64,000 bases of DNA, taken from an uncultured Chitinophagaceae bacterium. GTDB lineage: Bacteria; Bacteroidota; Bacteroidia; Chitinophagales; Chitinophagaceae. Below, one piece after another: positions 27,161-34,649 of this stretch; position 1 is the first letter of the stretch, and each line of letters starts with the position of its first letter. A program made the position numbers and the translations under genes. Where the stretch lies: NCBI GenBank assembly GCA_937907395.1, contig CALCII010000003.1, positions 1 through 64,000 of the forward strand, written 5' to 3'. A model generated the notes under the pieces. It ran no database searches and was not told the DNA's origin. It was given only the letters and a program-made list of their open reading frames with translations.

Positions 27161-28387
27161 TTAAGCATCCAGTTCTCCTGCAATCAGGTTCAAACTACTC
27201 ATTACCACAATTGCATCACTCAGCATACTTCCTTTAATCAATTCCTCATACGCCTGGTAATAAATGAAACAAGGCCTGCGGAAATGTAAACGATAAGGTG
27301 TACGTCCGCCATCACTGATCAGGTAGAAACCAAGTTCTCCATTTGCTCCTTCCACGCTGTGATAAACCTCTCCTTTTGGCATATCAATTTCACCCATGAT
27401 GATTTTGAAGTGCCAGATGAGCGCTTCCATACTTGTATAAACGTTCTGCTTTTCGGGCAGATAATATTCCGGTACATCTGCATGATATACCTCCGCATCT
27501 GCACCTTTCATATCCTGAAGCTTTTGGAATGCCTGTTCAATAATGCTCAGGCTTTGCCACATTTCTGCATTGCGAACGAGAAACCGGTCGTACGTATCTC
27601 CAGTTGAACCAACGGGAACTGTAAAATCAAAATCTTCATAAGATGAATAGGGTGTGTGCACACGCACATCATAGTCCACCCCTGCCGCACGAAGATTGGG
27701 TCCGGTGAAACCATAATTCAGTGCACGTTCAGCTGAAATGGGACCGCAACCAATGGTGCGTTCCATGAATATGCGGTTACGTGAAAACAGGTTTTCAAAT
27801 TCCTGTAAACCTTTGGGGAACTCTGCAATAAAACGCTCCAGTTTCTGCCATGCTGCAGGTGAGAAATTACGTTCAAATCCACCAATGCGGCCAATATTGG
27901 TTGTGAGGCGGCTACCGCAGATCTCTTCATAAATTTCATAGATGAGTTCCCGGTATTCCATCACATACACAAAACCGGTTAATGCGCCTGTATCAACACC
28001 AATAACAGAGTTACAAATGATATGATCGGCAATACGTGCCAACTCCATAATAATTACACGCAGGTAATCCACACGTTTGGGCGTTTTAATGCCCAGCAGT
28101 TTTTCGCAGGTGGTGTGCCAGCCCATATTATTGAGCGGACTACTGCAATAGTTCAACCTGTCTGTGATAGGCGTTACCTGGTAAAGTGGCCTACGCTCGG
28201 CTAATTTTTCAAAAGCACGGTGAATATATCCTACCGTTGACTCTGCGCTCAGGATCCGCTCACCATCCATCTCAAGAATATTCTGAAACACACCATGCGT
28301 GGCAGGATGTGTAGGGCCAAGATTCAGCGTTGTGGATTGCTTTTCAATGGACCCTTCAGGGAGAACTATATTTTGAACGTCGCTCAT
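27161..28387 (-). CDS. nuoD: NADH-quinone oxidoreductase subunit D
   Basis: 408 residues of the 49-kDa, hydrogenase-like subunit that forms the quinone pocket with NuoB. Landmarks are LNLGPTHPATHGVFQNILEMDGE, GYIHRAFEKLAE, and the C-terminal PYRLHFRRPCFIYYQAYEEL. A TTG three codons earlier (28396) is possible, but the ATG at 28385-28387 (MSDVQN) is the likelier start. AT-rich structured spacers separate it from nuoC and nuoE. Confidence 0.97.
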   Translation of the reverse strand: MSDVQNIVLPEGSIEKQSTTLNLGPTHPATHGVFQNILEMDGERILSAESTVGYIHRAFEKLAERRPLYQVTPITDRLNYCSSPLNNMGWHTTCEKLLGIKTPKRVDYLRVIIMELARIADHIICNSVIGVDTGALTGFVYVMEYRELIYEIYEEICGSRLTTNIGRIGGFERNFSPAAWQKLERFIAEFPKGLQEFENLFSRNRIFMERTIGCGPISAERALNYGFTGPNLRAAGVDYDVRVHTPYSSYEDFDFTVPVGSTGDTYDRFLVRNAEMWQSLSIIEQAFQKLQDMKGADAEVYHADVPEYYLPEKQNVYTSMEALIWHFKIIMGEIDMPKGEVYHSVEGANGELGFYLISDGGRTPYRLHFRRPCFIYYQAYEELIKGSMLSDAIVVMSSLNLIAGELDA

Positions 28388-28410
28388 GTTATTCAAATTT
28401 GAAAATGATC

Positions 28411-28460
28411 AAATTTGAAAATTTGAAAATGCAACAATGAATTTCAAATTCTCAAATTTT
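28411..28460. repeat. inverted repeat in the nuoD-nuoC spacer
   Basis: Arms 28411-28429 and 28442-28460, made of the word AAATTTGA/AATTTGAAA, match at 17 of 19 positions across a short loop. No T-run follows in the direction of transcription. The nuoC-nuoB spacer uses the same words. Confidence 0.65.
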
Positions 28461-28468
28461 CCAATTAC

Positions 28469-28987
28469 CTAATTGATACTTCCACCTCTGCCAAACATTT
28501 CATCATCTTTATCAATACGTGTCTGGTCTTCCAATGGAAACTCTTTCCGTAACGGGAAATAATCCATTTCATCCACATTCAGAATCCGCTTCAGATTGGG
28601 ATGACCCACGAAATTCACGCCGAAAAAATCATAGGTTTCACGCTCCATCCAGTTTGCTGTAAGAAACAACTGAGTAGCCGTATAAACATCGGGCTGATCC
28701 ACAGATGTAAACACCTTGAAACGTATACGGATATTATCAACCAGGTTGTGTAAATGATAAACAACGGCCAATTCTCTTCCTTTGTCGTTTGGATAATGAA
28801 CCGCCTGCAGGTCGGTAAGAAAGCGGAACTTCAGCTCTTCATCATCATATAAAAACTGAAGTACTTTCAGGTTCAGTTCTTTGGGAGCTTCAAACGTAAG
28901 CATTCCATAAGGCTCGGAAAATCCGGTTACCTGTTCTCCGAATTTCTCCACCAGCTTCGCTTGTACCTGTTCGTTAGTTACACTCAT
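28469..28987 (-). CDS. nuoC: NADH-quinone oxidoreductase subunit C
   Basis: 172 residues of the 30-kDa subunit. The C-terminal signature is complete: WMERETYDFFGVNFVGHPNLKRIL, then PLRKEFPLED. In this lineage NuoC and NuoD are separate proteins, not fused. Peripheral arm, next to NuoB and NuoD. Confidence 0.97.
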   Translation of the reverse strand: MSVTNEQVQAKLVEKFGEQVTGFSEPYGMLTFEAPKELNLKVLQFLYDDEELKFRFLTDLQAVHYPNDKGRELAVVYHLHNLVDNIRIRFKVFTSVDQPDVYTATQLFLTANWMERETYDFFGVNFVGHPNLKRILNVDEMDYFPLRKEFPLEDQTRIDKDDEMFGRGGSIN

Positions 28988-29007
28988 ATCAATTTGAAAA
29001 TTTGATG

Positions 29008-29067
29008 ATTTGAAAATTTGAAAATTAACCTAGGCTAAACATTGTCACATTTTCAAATTTTCAAATT
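29008..29067. repeat. perfect 18-bp inverted repeat in the nuoC-nuoB spacer
   Basis: Arms 29008-29025 (ATTTGAAAATTTGAAAAT) and 29050-29067 are perfect reverse complements, around a loop of about 24 bases containing CCTAGG. An extra half-copy of the word lies at 28991-29005. It sits in an operon where no terminator is expected, and no T-run follows on the minus strand. Confidence 0.75.
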
Positions 29068-29077
29068 AACTCGTTGC

Positions 29078-29668
29078 TTATTGAATACCGTAGCTCTCCA
29101 GCAATGCTTTATAATGATCTCCGTTTCTTCTGCGCAGGCTTTCCTGTCCCACTAACTCCTGAATTTTAATCAATCCATCAAGGATAGCTTCAGGTCTGGG
29201 CGGACAACCAGGCACATATACATCCACCGGCACCACCTGGTCAATACCCTGCAACACACTGTAAGTATCGAAAATTCCACCACTGCTGGCACAAGCACCT
29301 ACAGCCATTACCCAGCGGGGCTCGGCCATTTGCAGATACACCTGTTTCACAACCGGTGCCATTTTCTTGGAAATAGTTCCCATTACCATCATAAGGTCGC
29401 ACTGCCGGGGAGTAAATGCCATACGTTCTGCACCAAAACGACCTATATCGTAATGGGCGGCAGCTGTAGCCATAAACTCAATTCCGCAACAAGATGTGGC
29501 GAACGGAAGCGGCCAGATAGAATTTTTACGGGCGAGCCCCACCACTTCACTCAGTTTTGTAGTGAAAAAGCCTTCTCCGCTAAAACCATCAGGAGCATCC
29601 ACCACACTGATATGGCCTTTGTAATCAGTTGGCTTGGGATGAACATTAAATCGTACGGGACGAGACAT
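29078..29668 (-). CDS. nuoB: NADH-quinone oxidoreductase subunit B (cluster N2)
   Basis: 196 residues. The N2 cluster ligands are present: tandem Cys60-Cys61 (FATSCCGIEFM), Cys126 (VGACASSGG) and Cys155 (VPGCPPRPEAI). NuoB hands electrons to quinone. The N-terminal 40 residues are a lineage-specific extension. Confidence 0.98.
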   Translation of the reverse strand: MSRPVRFNVHPKPTDYKGHISVVDAPDGFSGEGFFTTKLSEVVGLARKNSIWPLPFATSCCGIEFMATAAAHYDIGRFGAERMAFTPRQCDLMMVMGTISKKMAPVVKQVYLQMAEPRWVMAVGACASSGGIFDTYSVLQGIDQVVPVDVYVPGCPPRPEAILDGLIKIQELVGQESLRRRNGDHYKALLESYGIQ

Positions 29669-29768
29669 AGTTTATTTATAATTTTTGATTGAAAGATTCT
29701 GATTATTAAACAATTCCCGGGGGACTGTGTTCAAAATCTTCAATATTAAATGCTCACGAGGTTGTACA

Positions 29769-30191
29769 TTAATCTTCCCAGTTGAGAGCCCCTTTTTTCA
29801 GAATATAGAAGAAGCCACAAAGGAAAAATCCAACGAACATTAAAACAGCCATAAATCCATCCCACCCCAATTGCTTGAAATTCACAGCATAGGGGTAAAA
29901 GAAAATGACCTCCACATCAAATAGCACAAACAGAATAGCTACCAGAAAGTACTTTACAGCCATAGGCTGACGTGCATTCCCATGAATCTCGATACCACTT
30001 TCAAAGTTTTCAAGTTTATCAGCTGTGGCACGTTTTGGCCCCAACAAATGGGTAAGCACCATGATCAGCGCTACCAGGCCTACAGCAAATAATAACTGAA
30101 TACCTACAGGAAAATAACTGGAAGGTTCATTGATATCCTGTGCAATTGTTACAGCAGGATTGGTTTGAAGAAAGAAATTCCAATGGATCAT
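29769..30191 (-). CDS. nuoA: NADH-quinone oxidoreductase subunit A
   Basis: 140 residues and three membrane helices. It has the conserved loop ENFESGIEIHGNARQPMAVKYFLVAILFVLFDVEVIFFYP, with the acidic FDVEV helix. The frame is open to an ATG at 30233, but I use the ATG at 30189-30191 because a TATTTTTG promoter box (30211-30218) lies between the two. It is the first gene of the nuo operon. Confidence 0.95.
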   Translation of the reverse strand: MIHWNFFLQTNPAVTIAQDINEPSSYFPVGIQLLFAVGLVALIMVLTHLLGPKRATADKLENFESGIEIHGNARQPMAVKYFLVAILFVLFDVEVIFFYPYAVNFKQLGWDGFMAVLMFVGFFLCGFFYILKKGALNWED

Positions 30192-30210
30192 TGGCCGGTT
30201 TTTATCGCCG

Positions 30211-30218
30211 CAAAAATA
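30211..30218 (-). promoter_or_regulatory. probable -7 box of the nuo operon
   Basis: On the minus strand this reads TATTTTTG, matching TAnnTTTG, 19 bases before the nuoA ATG and after the terminator of the upstream TPR operon. The upstream element is only a T-rich stretch, not a clean TTTG. Confidence 0.5.
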
Positions 30219-30252
30219 AGACAGCTGATGCACATAAAATCAGACCGGCCCA

Positions 30253-30280
30253 AATAAAAATCCCCCGGATTCGGGGGATT
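30253..30280 (-). terminator. terminator after the tonB-pstS-TPR operon
   Basis: AATCCCCCG (30259-30267), loop GATT, CGGGGGATT is a perfect nine-pair stem, followed on the minus strand by TTTTTATTTG. It is 9 bases after the TPR gene's stop. Confidence 0.9.
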
Positions 30281-30288
30281 TCAGTTTC

Positions 30289-31995
30289 TTATTTTTTGGG
30301 GGCTGCCGTTCCGCCCGGCTTGCCACCGGTTGGTTTGGCTCCCGGTGTTGGTGCGGTTGTGCTTCCCTGTTGTTTGCCGCCTGAAAGCTGACGCTTATAT
30401 TCTGTTGCCTCACGATCGTTCGGATCTATAGCCAGGATTTTATCGCAATATTCCAACGCCACTTTGTAATCTTTCTTTACAAAAATATTATAGCCGATAA
30501 AATACTTATAAGCGATTTTGATTTGCGGACGGAAACTTGCAGAATCCTTACTGGCAGATGCCACCTGAACAAATTTGTCGAAATGTGGATTTGCCAGCGC
30601 ATTTGTCATACTGGTATCTATACTCCAGTTACTGCGGCCTCTCCAGTAATAACCGTAAGCCTGATCGGGATACTTTGTTGTATAGATACTGAAAATACTA
30701 TCAGCTTTTCTGTAATAGGAAAAATCCACATCTCCAGCATCAAAATAAGAACGGCCAAGATTGTATAAGTCAACATTGTTGGGATTTTTCTTAGCAACAA
30801 ACTGCTTTGTTTGCCAGTAAGCTATTCCAGCTTTGTCTTTAAGCTTTTTTGATAAATCAACAGCTTTTTGCATATAGGCTGTTTTATTCTCATCGATTGA
30901 ATCGGCATTCATTGCCTTTTCATAATATTCATAGGACTTAGTTTCGCTACCAGGAATACCGGTAAGAATATCCCCATAAAGTTCATAATCTTTGGGAACA
31001 ATATCTTCCGGCTTTGCTTTCCGGAAAAACTCATCTGCATTCTTTTGAGCGTTTGTAAAATCGCTCAGGGATTTATAGCTGTACGCTTTCAATCTGTAAA
31101 TACGTGGCTTGATCACATCTGCTCCAACTTTAGCAATTAAAGCATCTGATTCTGCAATCGCTTCTGTATATTTTTTAGATGCATATTTCAGATCGATACG
31201 ATAGTAATCATTTTGTGGATCTGGGTCAATTACTGCAATATATTTATGCAGGTAATCTTCTGCCTTTGCCACGTCACGGAAATACCAGAATACGTATAAA
31301 GAATAGTAAGCAGGTCCGTAATTAGGATCCATTTCCACTGCATTTTCGTAAGCCGGGAGGAAGAATTCACGGTTTTTCTGTGTTTCATAAATCAGCCCTT
31401 CCCTGTAACGGGCAGCAGCTAATTTAGGATCCATGATGAGGGCATTCTTATAAGCAAGAACTGCATTTCCCCCATCAACCAGTTTGCGGTAAGCATCGCC
31501 AATTGTGACTAATACATTGGGATCTTTAAATCCTTTCAAACCGGTTGCCAATTGCAACTTGGAAATAGCATAGTTGGCATCTCCGGCTTTTGCATGCACA
31601 TTGGCACGGCCAACTGCATGCAACACTTCAATATCTTTTGATTTGCTCAGGCTGATGGCTGTTTCAAAGCGGCTCCTGGCATCGGTTGTTTTATGTTCCA
31701 GTAATTCAATTTCACCCATACCAACCAGCAACAAGGGGGCATTCCCATTGTTTTGCAAAGCGGTTTGATACACCTGCTTCGCCTTTGGAACATCTTCCAG
31801 TCCAATGTATGCCTGTCCCAACCAATAGTTGGCTTCAGCATCAGCAGGTTTTGCGGTTACTAATTTCTGAAACACATCTCTTGCACTGGCAAAACGCTCA
31901 TAATACATGAACTTCTTACCCTCTTCAAGAGACTGGGCAATCATCTGCGTCGTAAACACAAATACTGCGAGGGCTAAACTGAATGTCCGTTTCAT
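30289..31995 (-). CDS. secreted tetratricopeptide-repeat protein
   Basis: 568 residues with a signal peptide (1-20, TQMIAQ). It carries TPR-like helical repeats throughout, for example KPADAEANYWLGQAYIGLEDVPKAKQVYQTAL near residues 45-80 and DYKVALEYCDKILAIDPNDREATEYKRQL near the end. The C-terminal 30 residues are a flexible Gly/Pro/Thr/Lys tail. It is probably a periplasmic scaffold. It is the last gene of a run with tonB, a small membrane gene and a PstS-like gene, followed by a terminator. Function beyond TPR scaffolding is unknown. Confidence 0.88.
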   Translation of the reverse strand: MKRTFSLALAVFVFTTQMIAQSLEEGKKFMYYERFASARDVFQKLVTAKPADAEANYWLGQAYIGLEDVPKAKQVYQTALQNNGNAPLLLVGMGEIELLEHKTTDARSRFETAISLSKSKDIEVLHAVGRANVHAKAGDANYAISKLQLATGLKGFKDPNVLVTIGDAYRKLVDGGNAVLAYKNALIMDPKLAAARYREGLIYETQKNREFFLPAYENAVEMDPNYGPAYYSLYVFWYFRDVAKAEDYLHKYIAVIDPDPQNDYYRIDLKYASKKYTEAIAESDALIAKVGADVIKPRIYRLKAYSYKSLSDFTNAQKNADEFFRKAKPEDIVPKDYELYGDILTGIPGSETKSYEYYEKAMNADSIDENKTAYMQKAVDLSKKLKDKAGIAYWQTKQFVAKKNPNNVDLYNLGRSYFDAGDVDFSYYRKADSIFSIYTTKYPDQAYGYYWRGRSNWSIDTSMTNALANPHFDKFVQVASASKDSASFRPQIKIAYKYFIGYNIFVKKDYKVALEYCDKILAIDPNDREATEYKRQLSGGKQQGSTTAPTPGAKPTGGKPGGTAAPKK

Positions 31996-32031
31996 TGATT
32001 CTAACTTTAATCGGGTGATAAAATTATTGAA

Positions 32032-32955
32032 TTATTGCTTTACAGGGGGTACTAATTTCAATTTCGTTTCTCTGACTATAAAAGCTCTCCATGCCGGCAC
32101 CAGGTATCCACGTCTGAAAATCAACTGTCCTCTGTCACTCTTCATAAAATTGATAAACGATTTTCCGAGCCCTGTATAGTTTTCTTTTATGACGTAAAAA
32201 ATCCCTCTGCGGTATGGATAACGATTTGTTAAGATCTCTTCCTGCCAGGGTTTTAAATAAGAGCCATCATCACATCCCTTACATGGAAGCCAGGCAATTC
32301 TCACTTTTTTCTGCATTGCCACCTGCGCCGTGTCTTCCGGATTTCCAATCCAACTGACACCTACAAATCCAACGTAACCCGGGTTTTGTGCAATATACTG
32401 TACCACTTCCCAACTGCTTCTGGCGGCGGTAACCTGGTCCAGTTTCATTGTCTTTCCTTTGAGAATAGAGTCAATGGCAAACCGGACAGTGCTGGTTGCT
32501 TTTACGCCGTCAAAAACGAGCTTGTATGGCAAAGAACTAGTTCCCTGCAATAAGTCCTGCACATCCTGTGACGAAAAGACGGAATCGGGTGCCGACTTAT
32601 TGACGATGAGTGCCACTGCATCAAAAGCAAGTAAGCCGCTCTCAGGGTATAATTTTAAAGAATCATAATAGTATGCGGATTCTGCATCTGTTAATTTTTT
32701 GGTAACAATGACCAACCGGGTGGAATCATGCATGAGATCTTTCCAGCATTCGGCTTCCGGTTTGTATTCAGCTATGATTTTTGCGTTGGGATAGGTTGAT
32801 TGATACACACGAATCTGTTCTTCTATGATGGGCTTAAATGTTTCATCTACACTTATGTGAATAGTGCCTTCAGAGGCCGAATCGGCAGGTATTGTACCCA
32901 ACTTACATGCGCCAAGAAATAAAATCAGTACTACTATATAAATCCGTTGCATCAT
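32032..32955 (-). CDS. PstS-like phosphate-binding lipoprotein
   Basis: 307 residues. A lipoprotein signal (LILFLGAC, Cys about 17) is followed by a PBP-like domain (HISVDETFKPIIEEQIRVYQSTYPNAKI, AVALIVNKSAPDSVFSSQDVQDLL, NPGYVGFVGVSWIGN, RRGIFYVIKENYTGLGKSFINFMKSDRGQ), which matches the PstS phosphate-binding family. No pstC, pstA or pstB is nearby, so it may not feed a standard Pst transporter. Its ATG overlaps the previous gene's stop by four bases. Confidence 0.85.
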   Translation of the reverse strand: MMQRIYIVVLILFLGACKLGTIPADSASEGTIHISVDETFKPIIEEQIRVYQSTYPNAKIIAEYKPEAECWKDLMHDSTRLVIVTKKLTDAESAYYYDSLKLYPESGLLAFDAVALIVNKSAPDSVFSSQDVQDLLQGTSSLPYKLVFDGVKATSTVRFAIDSILKGKTMKLDQVTAARSSWEVVQYIAQNPGYVGFVGVSWIGNPEDTAQVAMQKKVRIAWLPCKGCDDGSYLKPWQEEILTNRYPYRRGIFYVIKENYTGLGKSFINFMKSDRGQLIFRRGYLVPAWRAFIVRETKLKLVPPVKQ

Positions 32956-33188
32956 GAGCCAGAACGTAATGTTTGTATTCCTCTGTAAATCCTGAAAGCG
33001 CCGTACAACATACTGAAAGCCCCAAAAATCACCGCCACATCCTGTGGAGGAAAACTGAATGTAAAACCGATATACTTTGCAAATACGAGTATACCACCCA
33101 CCACCAGGTAAACAAGCCCCATAATAAGATCAAAAACGGCTCGCACATTCATTGGCGCTTTACTTTCTTTGATTCTGTTTTCGTTCAT
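32952..33188 (-). CDS. small two-helix membrane protein
   Basis: 78 residues with two membrane helices (about 14-40 and 48-66) and a short cytoplasmic N-terminus. No named family was recognised. It overlaps the PstS-like gene by four bases (ATGA) and follows tonB by 40 bases, so it is part of the same operon. Role unknown. Confidence 0.75.
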   Translation of the reverse strand: MNENRIKESKAPMNVRAVFDLIMGLVYLVVGGILVFAKYIGFTFSFPPQDVAVIFGAFSMLYGAFRIYRGIQTLRSGS

Positions 33189-33228
33189 GCGTTATTATTT
33201 CCTTACAGGGCGGGCAAGTTAATTAATT

Positions 33229-34041
33229 TTAGTAGCCCACCGATACAAAGCTAACAGGCTGCGTAAAATAAACTGCCACGTTTTTGCCACGTTTTTTTCC
33301 GGGCTTCCACTTAGGCATTTTGGAAATCACTTTCAGCACCTCCTTGTCAAATGCAGCTCCTGCACTTTGTACAATCGCAACATCCGTGATTTCGCCATTT
33401 ACATTTACTACAAATTTCACTTTAACGGTTCGCTTATCGCCTTCTTCCAGTTCTTCGGGCATGCGCAACAAATTACCCAGGAATCTCCTCAATGCTTCAG
33501 GCCCACCGGGAAACTCAGGCATCTCGTCTGCTTCACCTTGCTCAATGATCCGTGGCATTTCCTGTTCCACCTGATGAAATGTGTTGCCGTTATTGTTGCC
33601 TCCACCCTGTGGTTGAACCATGTTGCTGCCATTGCCTTTACCCTCACTATCCTCATTTCCCGGTACATATTCATCCGGTGAATCACGTGGAGGAACAGGA
33701 TGTTCAATGTTATCTTTATCTACAATCACAGGCACTTTATCAACTTTTGTTGGCGGCTTGTCTTTTATGATCTGCTGTTCTTTAAGTTTCGGCTCTTCGG
33801 GCGGAAGCTGAATGAACTCTACAATATGTTCGCCTTTAATCCCTTCTGCCAATCTAACAACCTTACCTGGTTTTATCAATGAGTAAATCACAAACACAGT
33901 TACCAATCCCAGCATACTGAACATTGCTATGGTCAGGTTCCGGGGATATTCCCGTCTTAACACATAAGCACCATACTCTTTATTCCGGTGCTCAAAAATA
34001 ATGTCGAGTAAATCGGCATGCAGCAGTTGATTTGTAGTCAT
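33229..34041 (-). CDS. TonB family energy transducer (second, without ExbB/D)
   Basis: 270 residues. It starts with the same kind of N-terminus as the first TonB (LLHADLLDIIFEHRNKEYGAYVLRREYPRNL). One membrane helix spans about 37-54, a Pro/Gly/Asn-rich linker follows, and the C-terminal TonB domain closes with KVISKMPKWKPGKKRGKNVAVYFTQPVSFV. The ATG at 34039-34041 is used; 14 extra upstream codons are open but non-conserved. It has no exbB/exbD beside it and presumably shares the motor encoded at 9605-11769. Confidence 0.93.
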   Translation of the reverse strand: MTTNQLLHADLLDIIFEHRNKEYGAYVLRREYPRNLTIAMFSMLGLVTVFVIYSLIKPGKVVRLAEGIKGEHIVEFIQLPPEEPKLKEQQIIKDKPPTKVDKVPVIVDKDNIEHPVPPRDSPDEYVPGNEDSEGKGNGSNMVQPQGGGNNNGNTFHQVEQEMPRIIEQGEADEMPEFPGGPEALRRFLGNLLRMPEELEEGDKRTVKVKFVVNVNGEITDVAIVQSAGAAFDKEVLKVISKMPKWKPGKKRGKNVAVYFTQPVSFVSVGY

Positions 34042-34130
34042 TTGATTTCTTTTCCATGAGATGCAGCTCATTTGATAATCCACATTTGAATTGTAATGAG
34101 ATTGTCAAACATTATCAGGTTTCTGTCAAT

Positions 34131-34138
34131 TATCTTTG
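34131..34138 (+). promoter_or_regulatory. -7 box of the phosphatase-hisS operon, leaderless arrangement
   Basis: TATCTTTG, then CGCC and the ATG at 34143. This matches TAnnTTTG and puts transcription start at or next to the start codon. No TTTG was found at the usual distance upstream. Confidence 0.55.
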
Positions 34139-34142
34139 CGCC

Positions 34143-34649
34143 ATGCGTATTCTGATGGTTTGTTTAGGTAATATCTGTCGCAGCCCGTTGGCAGAAGGTA
34201 TCCTGCAACACAAAGCGGATCAACAGGGACTCAACTGGACTGTTGAAAGTGCGGGTACAGGAAACTGGCATACAGGCGAAGCACCGCATCACCTGAGCAC
34301 CAAAGTAGCCCGGCTGAATGGAGTGGATATCAGCCATCAACGTGCACGCCAGTTCCGTGCTTCAGATTTTGAAGAATACGACTTCATTTATGTAATGGAC
34401 AGCAGCAATTACAATGATGTAAAACGGATGAGCAATCATCAATGGGATGAAAATAAAGTAGACCTGCTGTTAAACGAATTATATCCGGGTGAAAACAGAA
34501 GCGTTCCCGATCCCTGGTTTGGTGAAGAAGACGGATATCATGATGTATTCCGGCTGATCGATGCTGCTTGCAACAAGGTAATGGAACGCTGGAACCAACA
34601 AACAATGAACAATCAATTAAACGATAAGAATCAATCATGGCGAAAGTAA
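34143..34649 (+). CDS. low-molecular-weight protein-tyrosine phosphatase
   Basis: 168 residues of the arsenate-reductase/LMW-PTP fold. The catalytic loop C-x5-R is CLGNICR (Cys7 to Arg13) at the N-terminus, and the general-acid loop DPWFG is present near the C-terminus. Upstream codons in the frame are excluded because a TATCTTTG box ends four bases before this ATG. The 3' end overlaps hisS by 13 bases, so the two are co-transcribed. Target proteins are unknown; in other bacteria some members act on tyrosine kinases for polysaccharide export. Confidence 0.92.
   Translation: MRILMVCLGNICRSPLAEGILQHKADQQGLNWTVESAGTGNWHTGEAPHHLSTKVARLNGVDISHQRARQFRASDFEEYDFIYVMDSSNYNDVKRMSNHQWDENKVDLLLNELYPGENRSVPDPWFGEEDGYHDVFRLIDAACNKVMERWNQQTMNNQLNDKNQSWRK

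Noticed and set aside
30192..30233. Longer NuoA start at 30233
   Set aside because: It would lie upstream of the likely promoter box at 30211-30218, and the extra residues are unlike NuoA.
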